Shown piece after piece: positions 49,702 to 57,988 of a stretch of 64,000 nucleotides of DNA; the first letter of the stretch is position 1, and each line of letters begins with the position of its first letter. The notes below the pieces were generated by a model that was given only the letters and a program-made list of their open reading frames with translations, did no database searches and was not told the origin of the DNA. The position numbers and the translations under genes are program-made. The stretch is from Staphylococcus sp. (GTDB taxonomy: Bacteria; Bacteroidota; Bacteroidia; Bacteroidales; Muribaculaceae): contig JAMPDC010000001.1 of the NCBI GenBank assembly GCA_023665865.1, positions 289,927 to 353,926 of the forward strand. The letters run 5' to 3'.

Positions 49702-51789
49702 TTAACGGGCAAGCGGAAGCCAGACGCTCATCTCAGCCTTGTCGCGGTTGCCCCAGGCAAAATATGGGATGAGTGTGACCTTGACAGTCTTGTCCGCGCT
49801 GCCTACCTCACGGTAGAGCTTACCGCTCCAGTCACCGCTGTCAACGAGGCGGGCTGTAGTCTCAAGAGCTGTCATCTTCGCACCGTCGATGGTGATATCC
49901 TTGGTCGTAAACCTCGCGTCGGCGGGAATCAGCACATCATCAAGAGCTTTGCCACCTTCTATATCTATACTTTCAAGACAATAGACCAGCGGACCGCGTT
50001 TGACAGCGGTATGATTGCGGGTCTCCTCGACAAGAGGATTTGACTCGAGGAGTTTTGTCTTCATTTCCATATCAAACACCACGACGTCGCCCGATTTCCA
50101 CACCCGGTCAATGTCGATGTAGCTGTCGGGGGTCACCTTGACCTCCTGAGCAACGCCGTTGACACTGACGGTAGCATTGTCGCACCATGAGGGGACACGC
50201 AGTTTCAGCGTGAGTTCTTCCTTTTTCGGGACCTCAACCATCGTGAGTGTCACCTTGCCGTCGTAGGGGTAGCCTGTACGCTGTGTGACTACGAGAGGTT
50301 TCTTCTTGCCGAGAGAGGTGCGGAGCTCACTGTCGCCGTAGAGATTACACCACAGGGTGTTGTCGCTGATGGTATAGGCATAGTTCTGAGCCTCGCAGAT
50401 GGTACGGAGAGTGTTCGGGGGACAGCAGAAACAACTGATATATTCCTCGCGGGTCTTGGGCCAGCGGAGAGTATAGGGCAGATCGTCACTCATACGGAGC
50501 GGATTGGTATAGAAATAGCGCTTTCCGTCAAGGCTGACACCGCTGAGCACACTGTTGTAGAGCGCGGTCTCCACAATATCGGCATATTTCGCATCGCCTG
50601 TTGCCTCAAGCATGCGCCAGTTGAAGAGCATGTTGCCGATATTGGCACAGGTCTCGTTGTGTGCGGTGCTGTTGGGGAGCTGATAGGGGCGGCCATAGCT
50701 CTGGTGAACTTTCTGGATGCTGTCGGGCTCATAGCAAGTGCCGTCGGGCGAGGTTCCGTCATAGAGAGCGCCACATGCACCGGTCACATACATCTTACGG
50801 TTCACGATATCGTCCCAGATACTTGTCAGGTTTTTCATCAGTTGCTCCTCTCCGGTCTCTGTGTAGAGGTCAGCCACGCCGGCATAGAGATAGTTGGCGC
50901 GGACAGCATGGCCCATGGCGTTATACTGGTCGCGGAAAGGTATGCGGTCCTGATTGTCGTCGGTTCCGTTCTCGACAAGGCCGCGGATATCAATAAGATT
51001 CTTTGCAAGCTCAAGATAGCGTGGATTACCGGTCTCACGATACATCTCGACGACACCCATATAGTGCGAGGGACAGATGGCGTTGCGGGCGAGCTCTGCC
51101 GAAGCCGTTTCATAAAAACCGCAGAGGAAGTCGGTAGCCTTGACAGCGGCATCGAAGAGCGTGGTCTTACCGGTGGCGCGCTTATGGATGATACCGGCCA
51201 TCATGAGGTGGCCGAGATTGTAGGTCTCAAAATTCAGTCGGTTGGCAAAGGCACCCTTCTCGTCCTCAGCACCGACCTTGGTCCCGATGACAGTCTGTTC
51301 TTTATGGAAAGCATGGGTGTCAACGCCACGGTTGCGCTCATCGATGATGACGGGAGTGTGGATATATCCGTCCTCTCGCTGTGCTTTCACAACCTGATCG
51401 ATAAATTTATCCATGAGGGCATCAAGCTGAGGATCCTTGTTGACTGCATAGACAGCCGCAACAGCCTCAAGCCATTTATACATATCGCCGTCGTGGAACG
51501 GAGGACCCCAATGTTCCCCTTCCTGACTTCCGGCAGCAATCTCGAAATTACGGAATCCGTGGGAGATATCAGGATTGTTCCATGTGTCCCACATGCTCTG
51601 CAAGGATGTGCCGCTATACACGTCGAAGCGGTCACCCCAGAAACCTCCGGTCCATTTGACCGACCCGACAGGAGTATTTACCATAACAGCATGACGGCTC
51701 GCGGATGTATCTGTAAGACCTCCGCTCTGAGCAAAAGCGGTCAGCGACAGTGCAGCACAGGAAATAATGGTATTAAATCTATGAAACAT
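49702..51789 (-). CDS. GH127 enzyme (DUF1680), aceric-acid or beta-L-Araf hydrolase
   Basis: A 695-residue exported protein (signal peptide 1-20). The (alpha/alpha)6 barrel (about 40-430) and two beta-sandwich domains are as in GH127. The zinc-site residues can be aligned by spacing with Bifidobacterium HypBA1: Glu379, Cys381 (AHNETC), Cys455 and Cys456 (SCFCCPPN), with Cys455 in the nucleophile position. The family contains beta-L-arabinofuranosidases. The B. theta RG-II member (BT1003) releases aceric acid from chain B, which is the better guess given GH141 and GH78 next to it. It is the first gene of unit A, 30-odd bases downstream of the promoter. Confidence 0.93.
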   Translation of the reverse strand: MFHRFNTIISCAALSLTAFAQSGGLTDTSASRHAVMVNTPVGSVKWTGGFWGDRFDVYSGTSLQSMWDTWNNPDISHGFRNFEIAAGSQEGEHWGPPFHDGDMYKWLEAVAAVYAVNKDPQLDALMDKFIDQVVKAQREDGYIHTPVIIDERNRGVDTHAFHKEQTVIGTKVGAEDEKGAFANRLNFETYNLGHLMMAGIIHKRATGKTTLFDAAVKATDFLCGFYETASAELARNAICPSHYMGVVEMYRETGNPRYLELAKNLIDIRGLVENGTDDNQDRIPFRDQYNAMGHAVRANYLYAGVADLYTETGEEQLMKNLTSIWDDIVNRKMYVTGACGALYDGTSPDGTCYEPDSIQKVHQSYGRPYQLPNSTAHNETCANIGNMLFNWRMLEATGDAKYADIVETALYNSVLSGVSLDGKRYFYTNPLRMSDDLPYTLRWPKTREEYISCFCCPPNTLRTICEAQNYAYTISDNTLWCNLYGDSELRTSLGKKKPLVVTQRTGYPYDGKVTLTMVEVPKKEELTLKLRVPSWCDNATVSVNGVAQEVKVTPDSYIDIDRVWKSGDVVVFDMEMKTKLLESNPLVEETRNHTAVKRGPLVYCLESIDIEGGKALDDVLIPADARFTTKDITIDGAKMTALETTARLVDSGDWSGKLYREVGSADKTVKVTLIPYFAWGNRDKAEMSVWLPLAR

Positions 51790-51823
51790 AATTACTTGGG
51801 ATTAGACATAAGAATTTTGATTA

Positions 51824-51855
51824 CAAAGTTAAAGATTTCGCTCCACAATACCAAA
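51824..51855 (-). promoter_or_regulatory. Promoter of unit A (GH127 to PL1)
   Basis: On the minus strand TTTG (51855-51852), 20 bases and TAACTTTG (51831-51824) match the Bacteroidetes consensus. It stands in the 299-base gap divergent from the GH29 operon, with the box 35 bases before the GH127 ATG. Such a promoter at the head of a 30-kb unit is the point where induction by pectin would be expected. The rest of the gap (51856-52005) shows no other gene. Confidence 0.75.
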
Positions 51856-52005
51856 GTTTCGGGGATTTATCTTTAGGAAACTACAATAAGCCCCCAAACT
51901 ACAATAAGTCAGTTCTCACATCTATGCAGCCGTCATATAAATCGATAGCAGAATCAGCCGTCACCGTAACATAAATAGTATTTTTTACAGATAACAGCCC
52001 CGCCT

Positions 52006-52037
52006 GTTGCAATACAAAAGAAAATAACGTACATTTG
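52006..52037 (+). promoter_or_regulatory. Promoter of the GH29-CutC-transglutaminase-regulator operon
   Basis: GTTG (52006-52009), a 20-base spacer and TACATTTG (52030-52037) fit the -33/-7 consensus. The ATG of the first gene lies 51 bases further on. Confidence 0.7.
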
Positions 52038-52088
52038 CATAATTAACCTCACCTTACATTAACATACTCCACTCACACATATTTCGCC

Positions 52089-53402
52089 ATGAACCATATA
52101 TGCAAATTCATACTTGCCGCCGCAACGGCCGCCATGCCGTTGCAGCCGTTGTGTGCCACCGAACCCTACACTCCCTCTCCGGAAATCGTCAGTTCGCAAC
52201 AGCAGTTTGAAGCTGATCGTTTCGGCATCTTCATTCACTGGGGCATCTACAGCATGTTTGCCCGTGGCGAATGGTATCTCAACTATGGTCCAAAAGCCGA
52301 CGAATATGCCAAGGCTGCCAAAGGCTTCTACCCTGCCGATTTCAACGCCGAAGAGTGGATTTCGGCGATCAAAGACTCAGGCGCACGCTACATCTGCTTC
52401 ACCACACGCCACCACGACGGATTCTCCATGTTTCACACAGCTGAGTCTGACTACAATATTGTTGACGCCACTCCTTTCAAACGCGACGTTCTAAAAGAGT
52501 TGGCCGATGAATGTCACCGTCAGGATGTGAAACTCCATCTCTACTACTCACACATCGACTGGACACGCGAAGACTATCCCTGGGGACGCACCGGACGCAC
52601 CACCGGCAAGGATTCCATCAAAGCAGACTGGCCACACTACTACACGTTCATGAACCGTCAGCTGCGGGAACTCCTGACAAACTATGGTCCTGTAAGGGCC
52701 ATTTGGTTTGACGGCTGGTGGGATCACGACGAAGACAAGACTCCCTTTGATTGGGAACTCCCCGGACAGTATGCCATGATCCACAGTCTCCAACCCTCGT
52801 GTCTCATCGGCAACAATCACCATCAGACTCCCTTCCCCGGCGAAGATATCCAGATTTTCGAGCGCGATATCCCCGGCGAGAACACTGCCGGGCTCTCGGG
52901 CCAGGCCATCAGCCGCCTACCTCTCGAAACCTGCAACACCATGAACGGCATGTGGGGATATAAAATCGAAGACACTGACTATAAGGACACCAGGACTCTC
53001 ATCCACTACCTTGTCAAGACTGCCGGCATGGGAGCCAACCTCTTGCTCAATATAGGCCCGCAACCCAACGGCGAACTTCCAGCGGCTTCCCTCGACCGGC
53101 TCAAGGAAATGGGTGCATGGATGCGCGAGAACGGCGAGACCATCTATGGGACAACCGCCTCCCCCTTTCCCGCACAGGACTGGGGCACCTGCACGCGCAA
53201 AGGTGACCGTCTCTTCGTCCATCTCCTTAACCCGACCTCGACCGACATCCTCCTTCCTACCGATCTGAAAGTCAGAAGCGCTGTCAATTTCGCTGATAAG
53301 AAAAAGGTTAAATACTCATCCGGATCCGATGGGCTCACCCTACATCTCACTGCCATCCCGGATGCAATCGACCATATCGTTGAACTCATATTGAAACCCT
53401 GA
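52089..53402 (+). CDS. GH29 alpha-L-fucosidase
   Basis: A 437-residue exported enzyme (signal peptide about 1-23). The TIM barrel shows the GH29 motifs: FGIFIHWGIYS (45-55), HHDGF (108-112), and AIWFDGWWD with the nucleophile Asp208; the acid/base residue in GH29 is less conserved and is not assigned. A short C-terminal beta-sandwich ends the protein. It removes alpha-L-fucose and keeps the anomeric configuration. Its promoter is divergent from the RG-II unit, so it may act on fucose in pectin or in host or dietary glycans. The stop codon overlaps the CutC start by one base. Confidence 0.93.
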   Translation: MNHICKFILAAATAAMPLQPLCATEPYTPSPEIVSSQQQFEADRFGIFIHWGIYSMFARGEWYLNYGPKADEYAKAAKGFYPADFNAEEWISAIKDSGARYICFTTRHHDGFSMFHTAESDYNIVDATPFKRDVLKELADECHRQDVKLHLYYSHIDWTREDYPWGRTGRTTGKDSIKADWPHYYTFMNRQLRELLTNYGPVRAIWFDGWWDHDEDKTPFDWELPGQYAMIHSLQPSCLIGNNHHQTPFPGEDIQIFERDIPGENTAGLSGQAISRLPLETCNTMNGMWGYKIEDTDYKDTRTLIHYLVKTAGMGANLLLNIGPQPNGELPAASLDRLKEMGAWMRENGETIYGTTASPFPAQDWGTCTRKGDRLFVHLLNPTSTDILLPTDLKVRSAVNFADKKKVKYSSGSDGLTLHLTAIPDAIDHIVELILKP

Positions 53403-54145
53403 TGATACTTGAAGTCTGTTGCGGCGATCTCGACAGCGTGCTTGCGGCCAAGGCAGCCGGTGCGCAACGTATCGAACTTTGCAGCGCTCTCTCGGAAGGT
53501 GGGCTTACCCCGTCGTTGGGCCTCATCGCGGCGGCTGTTGCCGCCGGCATCCCTACCCTCCATGTCCTCATCCGTCCGCGCAACGGTGATTTCCTCTACA
53601 GCGATGCAGAGGTCGACATGATGGTGCGCGATATCACGCATGCCATCCAGGCCGGAGCTGACGGAGTGGTCATCGGCGCTCTGACGCCCGATGGAGATAT
53701 CGACATCACGGCTTGCAGCCGAATGATCGAAGCCGCCCAAGGCCGGTCGGTCACCTTTCATAGGGCATTTGATCTCTGCCGCGAGCCTGAGACTGCTCTT
53801 GAGGCAATCATCAATCTCGGATGTGATCGCATCCTGACCTCCGGACTCGCACCTACCGCGGCTGCCGGAGCTGTGACCTTGCGTCGCCTCAACCAACTCG
53901 CCGGCGGACGCATCACCATCCTTCCCGGAGGTGGCATCAATGCCTCCAATGCCCCTGAGATACTCCGGAACTGCAATCTCACCGAAGTCCACGCCTCGGC
54001 CAAAAAGAATCTGCCCAGTGCGATGCGTTTCAGACGCGATTCCGTAAGCATGGGCACTCCGGAGGCCGACGAATATACCCGCCAGGTTACAGACAAAGAT
54101 AACGTAGCCTCTATTTTAGCAGCCATCAATCAGACACAACCATGA
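53402..54145 (+). CDS. cutC: CutC family protein
   Basis: A 247-residue cytoplasmic TIM-barrel protein without a signal peptide. It has the family pattern from the first residues (MILEVCCGDLDSVLAA, RIELCSALSEGGLTPS) and FHRAFD, ILTSG and LPGGGINASN further on. CutC was named for copper homeostasis, but its direct part in copper handling in bacteria is doubtful, and no copper gene lies nearby. It is translationally coupled on both sides: TGATG with the fucosidase (1-base overlap) and ATGA with the transglutaminase-like gene (4-base overlap). Confidence 0.93.
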   Translation: MILEVCCGDLDSVLAAKAAGAQRIELCSALSEGGLTPSLGLIAAAVAAGIPTLHVLIRPRNGDFLYSDAEVDMMVRDITHAIQAGADGVVIGALTPDGDIDITACSRMIEAAQGRSVTFHRAFDLCREPETALEAIINLGCDRILTSGLAPTAAAGAVTLRRLNQLAGGRITILPGGGINASNAPEILRNCNLTEVHASAKKNLPSAMRFRRDSVSMGTPEADEYTRQVTDKDNVASILAAINQTQP

Positions 54146-56757
54146 AAGCCAAGCACTTATCAAATATTTTCCTGACTCTCGTCCTGACATCGCAGGGTGT
54201 AATGGGCGCCACGCCCTCAACCGACAGTCAATTTGAGCACAAAAGCACTCTTTTCAACGACTCCTCAATCAGCAAATTTCTGAATACCGCGTCAGATATG
54301 ACAGATGAGGAAAAGGAACTGATGAAATTCCTTTACGCCAACATGGTGCTACCCGACTGGGCGGACTATCCTCCTGAGTTCTACCTGCGTAATGTCAGAG
54401 CCTCACTTCGAGCCCGCGAGGAGATGCCATGGGGTAAGACTGTCCCTAAACGCGAATTCATCCACTTCGTCCTGCCCGTCCGTGTCAACAACGAGAACTT
54501 CGACGAGTCGAGGATGGTTTTCTACGAGGAACTTAAAGATCGTGTCAAGAATCTCACAATGGAGGATGCCATACTCGAGGTCAACCACTGGTGTCACGAA
54601 AAGGTCACCTATCAACCCTCGGATTCACGCACGAGCAGCCCTCTCAGCACAGTGAGCCAGGCCATCGGACGTTGTGGCGAGGAATCAACCTTCACAGTCG
54701 CCGCCTTGCGTTCTGTCGGCATTCCGGCGCGACAAGTCTACACTCCCCGTTGGGCACATACCGACGACAACCACGCATGGGTCGAGGCCTGGGCCAACGG
54801 CAAGTGGTATTTCCTCGGCGCCTGTGAACCCGAACCTATATTGAATCTCGCATGGTTCAACTCCCCGGCCTCACGCGGAATGTTGATGACCACCAAGGTT
54901 TTCGGCAATTATGACGGCCCGGAGGAAGTGCTCGAACGTACACCCACCAATACGATCATCAATGTCACCGAAAACTATGCGCCAGTCAGGATCGCCGAGG
55001 TAACTGTGAAGGATATTACCGGGAAAGCCGTGGAGAATGTCGCCGTCAATTTCTCACTCTATAACTACGCTGAGTTCTACCCCATCGGTCGCAAGCTCTC
55101 CGACAGCAAGGGGCATGCAAGTCTCCTGACCGGCCTCGGCGACCTGATAGTCTGGGCTTCAGACGGGACAAACTTCGGTGTCGCCAAAATCCCGGCGGCT
55201 TCAACATCGCCCGTCGACATAATCCTCGACAAAACTCCCGGCTGGACAGGTGTGATGGAATTCGATATTGTCCCGCCGGCGCCGTCTGCCTCACTTCCCA
55301 CCCCGACAGAGGAGCAACGCGACCGGAACAATCTGCGTCTGGCACGCGAGGACTCGATCAGAGGAGCCTACATGGCAACTTTCGCCACTGATAAAGAGGC
55401 GCAGATGGTGGCTGCGCTGCTCAATCTCGATAAAGACAGCCTGCAGGACATACGTGTGAAGTCGCGCGGAAATGTCCACATCCTGACCGACTTGCTTTCC
55501 GAACTTCCTCCGACGCAGCGCCACAAGACACTCAGACTGCTGTCTGTAGTTTCCGAAAAGGATTTGCGCGATGTCGAGCCCTTGGTCCTCTTAGACCATA
55601 TAGCCACTCCTCCCGCCGACGGACTTCCTGCCGAAATCTACGACAAGTATGTCATGAATCCACGCATCTCGAATGAATATCTGACAACCTACAAGTATGC
55701 GCTCGTGCCATATTTCCGTGGAAAAACTGCCGAGGAGATCATTCGCTGGTGCCGCGACAGCGTTGCCGTCGACAACGACTACAACCAACTTGCCATCAAG
55801 ATGGCTCCGACGTCAGTATTACGTCTGAAAAGAGCCGATGCGGATTCGCGCAATATCTTCGCTGTCGCTGCCATGCGGTCAGCCGGTATTCCGGCTCAGA
55901 TTAACCCTGTCACCGGCAAGACACAGTATTATAATGCCAACGGTCAATGGATCGATTTCTCACTTACTCCAAGCGAAGAATCGACAGTCACAACTGTCCC
56001 CAAGGGAAAGATAGACCTGAAATTCACCCCTACCGGGCGCATACTTGACCCGAAATACTACTATCAGTTCACAATATCGAAAATTGACGGAGGACTGCCG
56101 CGGCTTCTGGAATTTGACGAGGGTGAGACAGCCACATCCATCAACTCCCGCGGCATGGAGTTTGACAATGGACGCTATGTCATTGTCACCGGCCAGCGTA
56201 TGGCAGACGGCGGTGTGCTTGCGCGTGCGGAAGTCTTCAACGTCTCTGACACTGAAACAAATATCGTGCCCCTGACCATCCGTCAGGACAGCACTGAGAT
56301 ACAGGTCATCGGCTCCTTCAACTCCGAGAATCTCTACCATGACCTCGCTACAGATACCGACAAGAGCCTGCTGTCGACTACCGGTCGCGGATATTATATC
56401 CTTGGTCTCATCCAACCCAATCACGAACCGACAACACATACGCTCAACGACATTGCCGCCGTTGCTGCCGAGTTTGAGAAATGGGGCAAGAAACTGGTGC
56501 TTCTCTTTGCCGACAAGAGCGAGGCGGAGCGTTTCGACAGAAATCGCTTCCCAGGGCTGCCGTCAAACGTTGTCTTCGGCACCGACATCGACGGTGCAAA
56601 CATGAAAGAAGTGATAGAAAACCTTAACCTTACGGGCTCAGAGCGTCCGGTCTTCATAATCGCCGATACTTTCAACCGCGTAGTTTTCCTTTCCCAAGGC
56701 TACACCATCGGTCTCGGAGAAACTATTGTGGACACCCTTCATCGTTTAAAGGAATAG
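54142..56757 (+). CDS. Transglutaminase-like exported protein
   Basis: An 871-residue exported protein (signal peptide about 1-22). Residues 150-235 form a transglutaminase core: Cys178 in GRCGEES, His211 in DNHAWVEAW and an acidic residue at Glu229 (GACEPEP), in the C-H-D/E order. Around residue 570 a second, degenerate copy appears (NIFAVAAMRSAGIPAQINPVTG) without an obvious Cys/His pair. Carboxypeptidase-like beta-domains lie between, and a C-terminal thioredoxin-like segment is possible. Members of the superfamily act as proteases, peptidoglycan or protein cross-linkers. Its co-translation with a fucosidase and CutC suggests a role in the processing of glycoproteins, which is a guess. Confidence 0.82.
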   Translation: MKAKHLSNIFLTLVLTSQGVMGATPSTDSQFEHKSTLFNDSSISKFLNTASDMTDEEKELMKFLYANMVLPDWADYPPEFYLRNVRASLRAREEMPWGKTVPKREFIHFVLPVRVNNENFDESRMVFYEELKDRVKNLTMEDAILEVNHWCHEKVTYQPSDSRTSSPLSTVSQAIGRCGEESTFTVAALRSVGIPARQVYTPRWAHTDDNHAWVEAWANGKWYFLGACEPEPILNLAWFNSPASRGMLMTTKVFGNYDGPEEVLERTPTNTIINVTENYAPVRIAEVTVKDITGKAVENVAVNFSLYNYAEFYPIGRKLSDSKGHASLLTGLGDLIVWASDGTNFGVAKIPAASTSPVDIILDKTPGWTGVMEFDIVPPAPSASLPTPTEEQRDRNNLRLAREDSIRGAYMATFATDKEAQMVAALLNLDKDSLQDIRVKSRGNVHILTDLLSELPPTQRHKTLRLLSVVSEKDLRDVEPLVLLDHIATPPADGLPAEIYDKYVMNPRISNEYLTTYKYALVPYFRGKTAEEIIRWCRDSVAVDNDYNQLAIKMAPTSVLRLKRADADSRNIFAVAAMRSAGIPAQINPVTGKTQYYNANGQWIDFSLTPSEESTVTTVPKGKIDLKFTPTGRILDPKYYYQFTISKIDGGLPRLLEFDEGETATSINSRGMEFDNGRYVIVTGQRMADGGVLARAEVFNVSDTETNIVPLTIRQDSTEIQVIGSFNSENLYHDLATDTDKSLLSTTGRGYYILGLIQPNHEPTTHTLNDIAAVAAEFEKWGKKLVLLFADKSEAERFDRNRFPGLPSNVVFGTDIDGANMKEVIENLNLTGSERPVFIIADTFNRVVFLSQGYTIGLGETIVDTLHRLKE

Positions 56758-56763
56758 TTTTCT

Positions 56764-57804
56764 ATGAAAAAAATCGCCCTGGCCCTGGTCTGGCTATGCA
56801 TTACCGTTTTTTCCGCCCAAGCCAGAGACATCGTCAAGATAAGCAGCAAACCGCTCACCGGCTCCGACATCGCCACCGACAGTGTAAGGGTCCGGGCAGT
56901 AGGACTTGACAATCTTGACGGCAACACTAATGTGTCATACAAAATCGTCAATATCACAGCCCCCTTCGAACTGTATGATGTCAAACTCCTCACTCCCGGC
57001 GGCCAGCTTTCTCCTCTCACCCCTCCTGCTGTCAGTCTATCCGTAGAAGATACCGAAAGGAAAATCACGGAGATCAGCATCTGCACGGCATTTCCTCCAA
57101 AGGGAGAATATTATCCCGACGACCGCATTGTCCTGACAACAAACATCGGAACATTTATAGCGTATATCACCTTGGAAGGCCGGCTGAAGGAAGAAAATAC
57201 CCATCTCTCCACAGATCTTAAACATTCACGCGCTGCCGAGAGAAAAGTATGGTTCATACTCATCGCCATCCTTCTTCTCGCAGCCATCGGAGGCCTTTGC
57301 ATACACTTCATAATCCGTCACCGCCTCCGCGAACGCAAGAATGAGATCGAAGGTCTGTCGATGATGCTCGCTCAGCGCAATGCCCACAACCGCGAACTCC
57401 AGGAGCGCATCGACAACCTCTACGGCAGCCGGCTCGACACCCTCAACATGCTCTGCAATGAGTATTTTGAGAAAAACGAGTCTGAACAGATCCGTCTCAC
57501 TCTCTACAACGAGGTCGAGAAACAGATCCTCAGCCTACGCGACACCAAAAGTGTGAAAGACCTGGAAAATATCGTCAACACCTACCTCGACAATATCCTC
57601 GTAAGGCTCCATGAGCAGATTCCTACGCTCAACCGTGCCGACATGAAATTTCTCACCTATCTCTACGCCGGCTTCTCGCCGAGGGCTATCTGTATCTTCA
57701 CCGACATCAAGATCAAGAACTTCTACAACCGCCGGAGCCGTCTGAAAGACCGTCTGCTCGCTTCGGATGCTCCCGACAGGGAGTGGTTTGTGTCCAAAAT
57801 GTAG
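56764..57804 (+). CDS. Membrane-anchored helix-turn-helix transcriptional regulator
   Basis: A 346-residue protein with a signal-like N-terminus (1-20), a periplasmic beta-sandwich-like domain (about 22-155) and one transmembrane segment (162-184, WFILIAILLLAAIGGLCIHFI). A basic coiled coil follows (186-225). The cytoplasmic tail ends in a LuxR-like HTH (about 285-335, LTYLYAGFSPRAICIFTDIKIKN with IKNFYNRRSRLK). This arrangement is that of Bacteroidetes one-component membrane regulators, in which a periplasmic sensor is joined directly to a DNA-binding domain. Its position after GH29-CutC-transglutaminase and before the barrel gene makes it the candidate regulator of this region. The start (ATG 56764) is 6 bases after the previous stop. 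Confidence 0.82.
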   Translation: MKKIALALVWLCITVFSAQARDIVKISSKPLTGSDIATDSVRVRAVGLDNLDGNTNVSYKIVNITAPFELYDVKLLTPGGQLSPLTPPAVSLSVEDTERKITEISICTAFPPKGEYYPDDRIVLTTNIGTFIAYITLEGRLKEENTHLSTDLKHSRAAERKVWFILIAILLLAAIGGLCIHFIIRHRLRERKNEIEGLSMMLAQRNAHNRELQERIDNLYGSRLDTLNMLCNEYFEKNESEQIRLTLYNEVEKQILSLRDTKSVKDLENIVNTYLDNILVRLHEQIPTLNRADMKFLTYLYAGFSPRAICIFTDIKIKNFYNRRSRLKDRLLASDAPDREWFVSKM

Positions 57805-57820
57805 CACCTATGGTGCTGAA

Positions 57821-57860
57821 AATCAGCATGAGGATTTTCTAAAAATTCCTCATGCTGATT
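57821..57860 (+). terminator. Hairpin after the regulator gene
   Basis: A 14-base inverted repeat (57821-57834 against 57847-57860) with a 12-base loop lies 17 bases after the stop. It has no U-run on the plus strand and could be a terminator or an RNA-stability element. Confidence 0.5.
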
Positions 57861-57905
57861 CTCAACAGTTTACGCGGCAGTTGGAGGACAATTCAACCGC
57901 CGTTT

Positions 57906-57940
57906 TTTGCATCCACGCCGGAAAAAGTGTCATAATTTTG
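57906..57940 (+). promoter_or_regulatory. Probable promoter of the outer-membrane barrel gene
   Basis: TTTG (57906-57909) and TAATTTTG (57933-57940) match the two boxes, but the spacer is 23 bases, longer than usual. It lies 49 bases before the ATG at 57989 and after the hairpin that follows the regulator. Confidence 0.5.
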
Positions 57941-57988
57941 CAGCAGAAATCAAAAACGAAACAAGTAAAACTGCAAAATTCGCCACTT

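Noticed and set aside
50659-51876. Long open frame on the plus strand (405 residues) opposite GH127
   Set aside because: It lies fully antisense to a gene with clear catalytic motifs and has no promoter, domain or plausible composition. It arises from codon bias on the opposite strand.
57767-57988. N-terminal extension of the barrel protein
   Set aside because: It would overlap the regulator gene, lacks a signal peptide and precedes the promoter boxes; the signal peptide starts at 57989.
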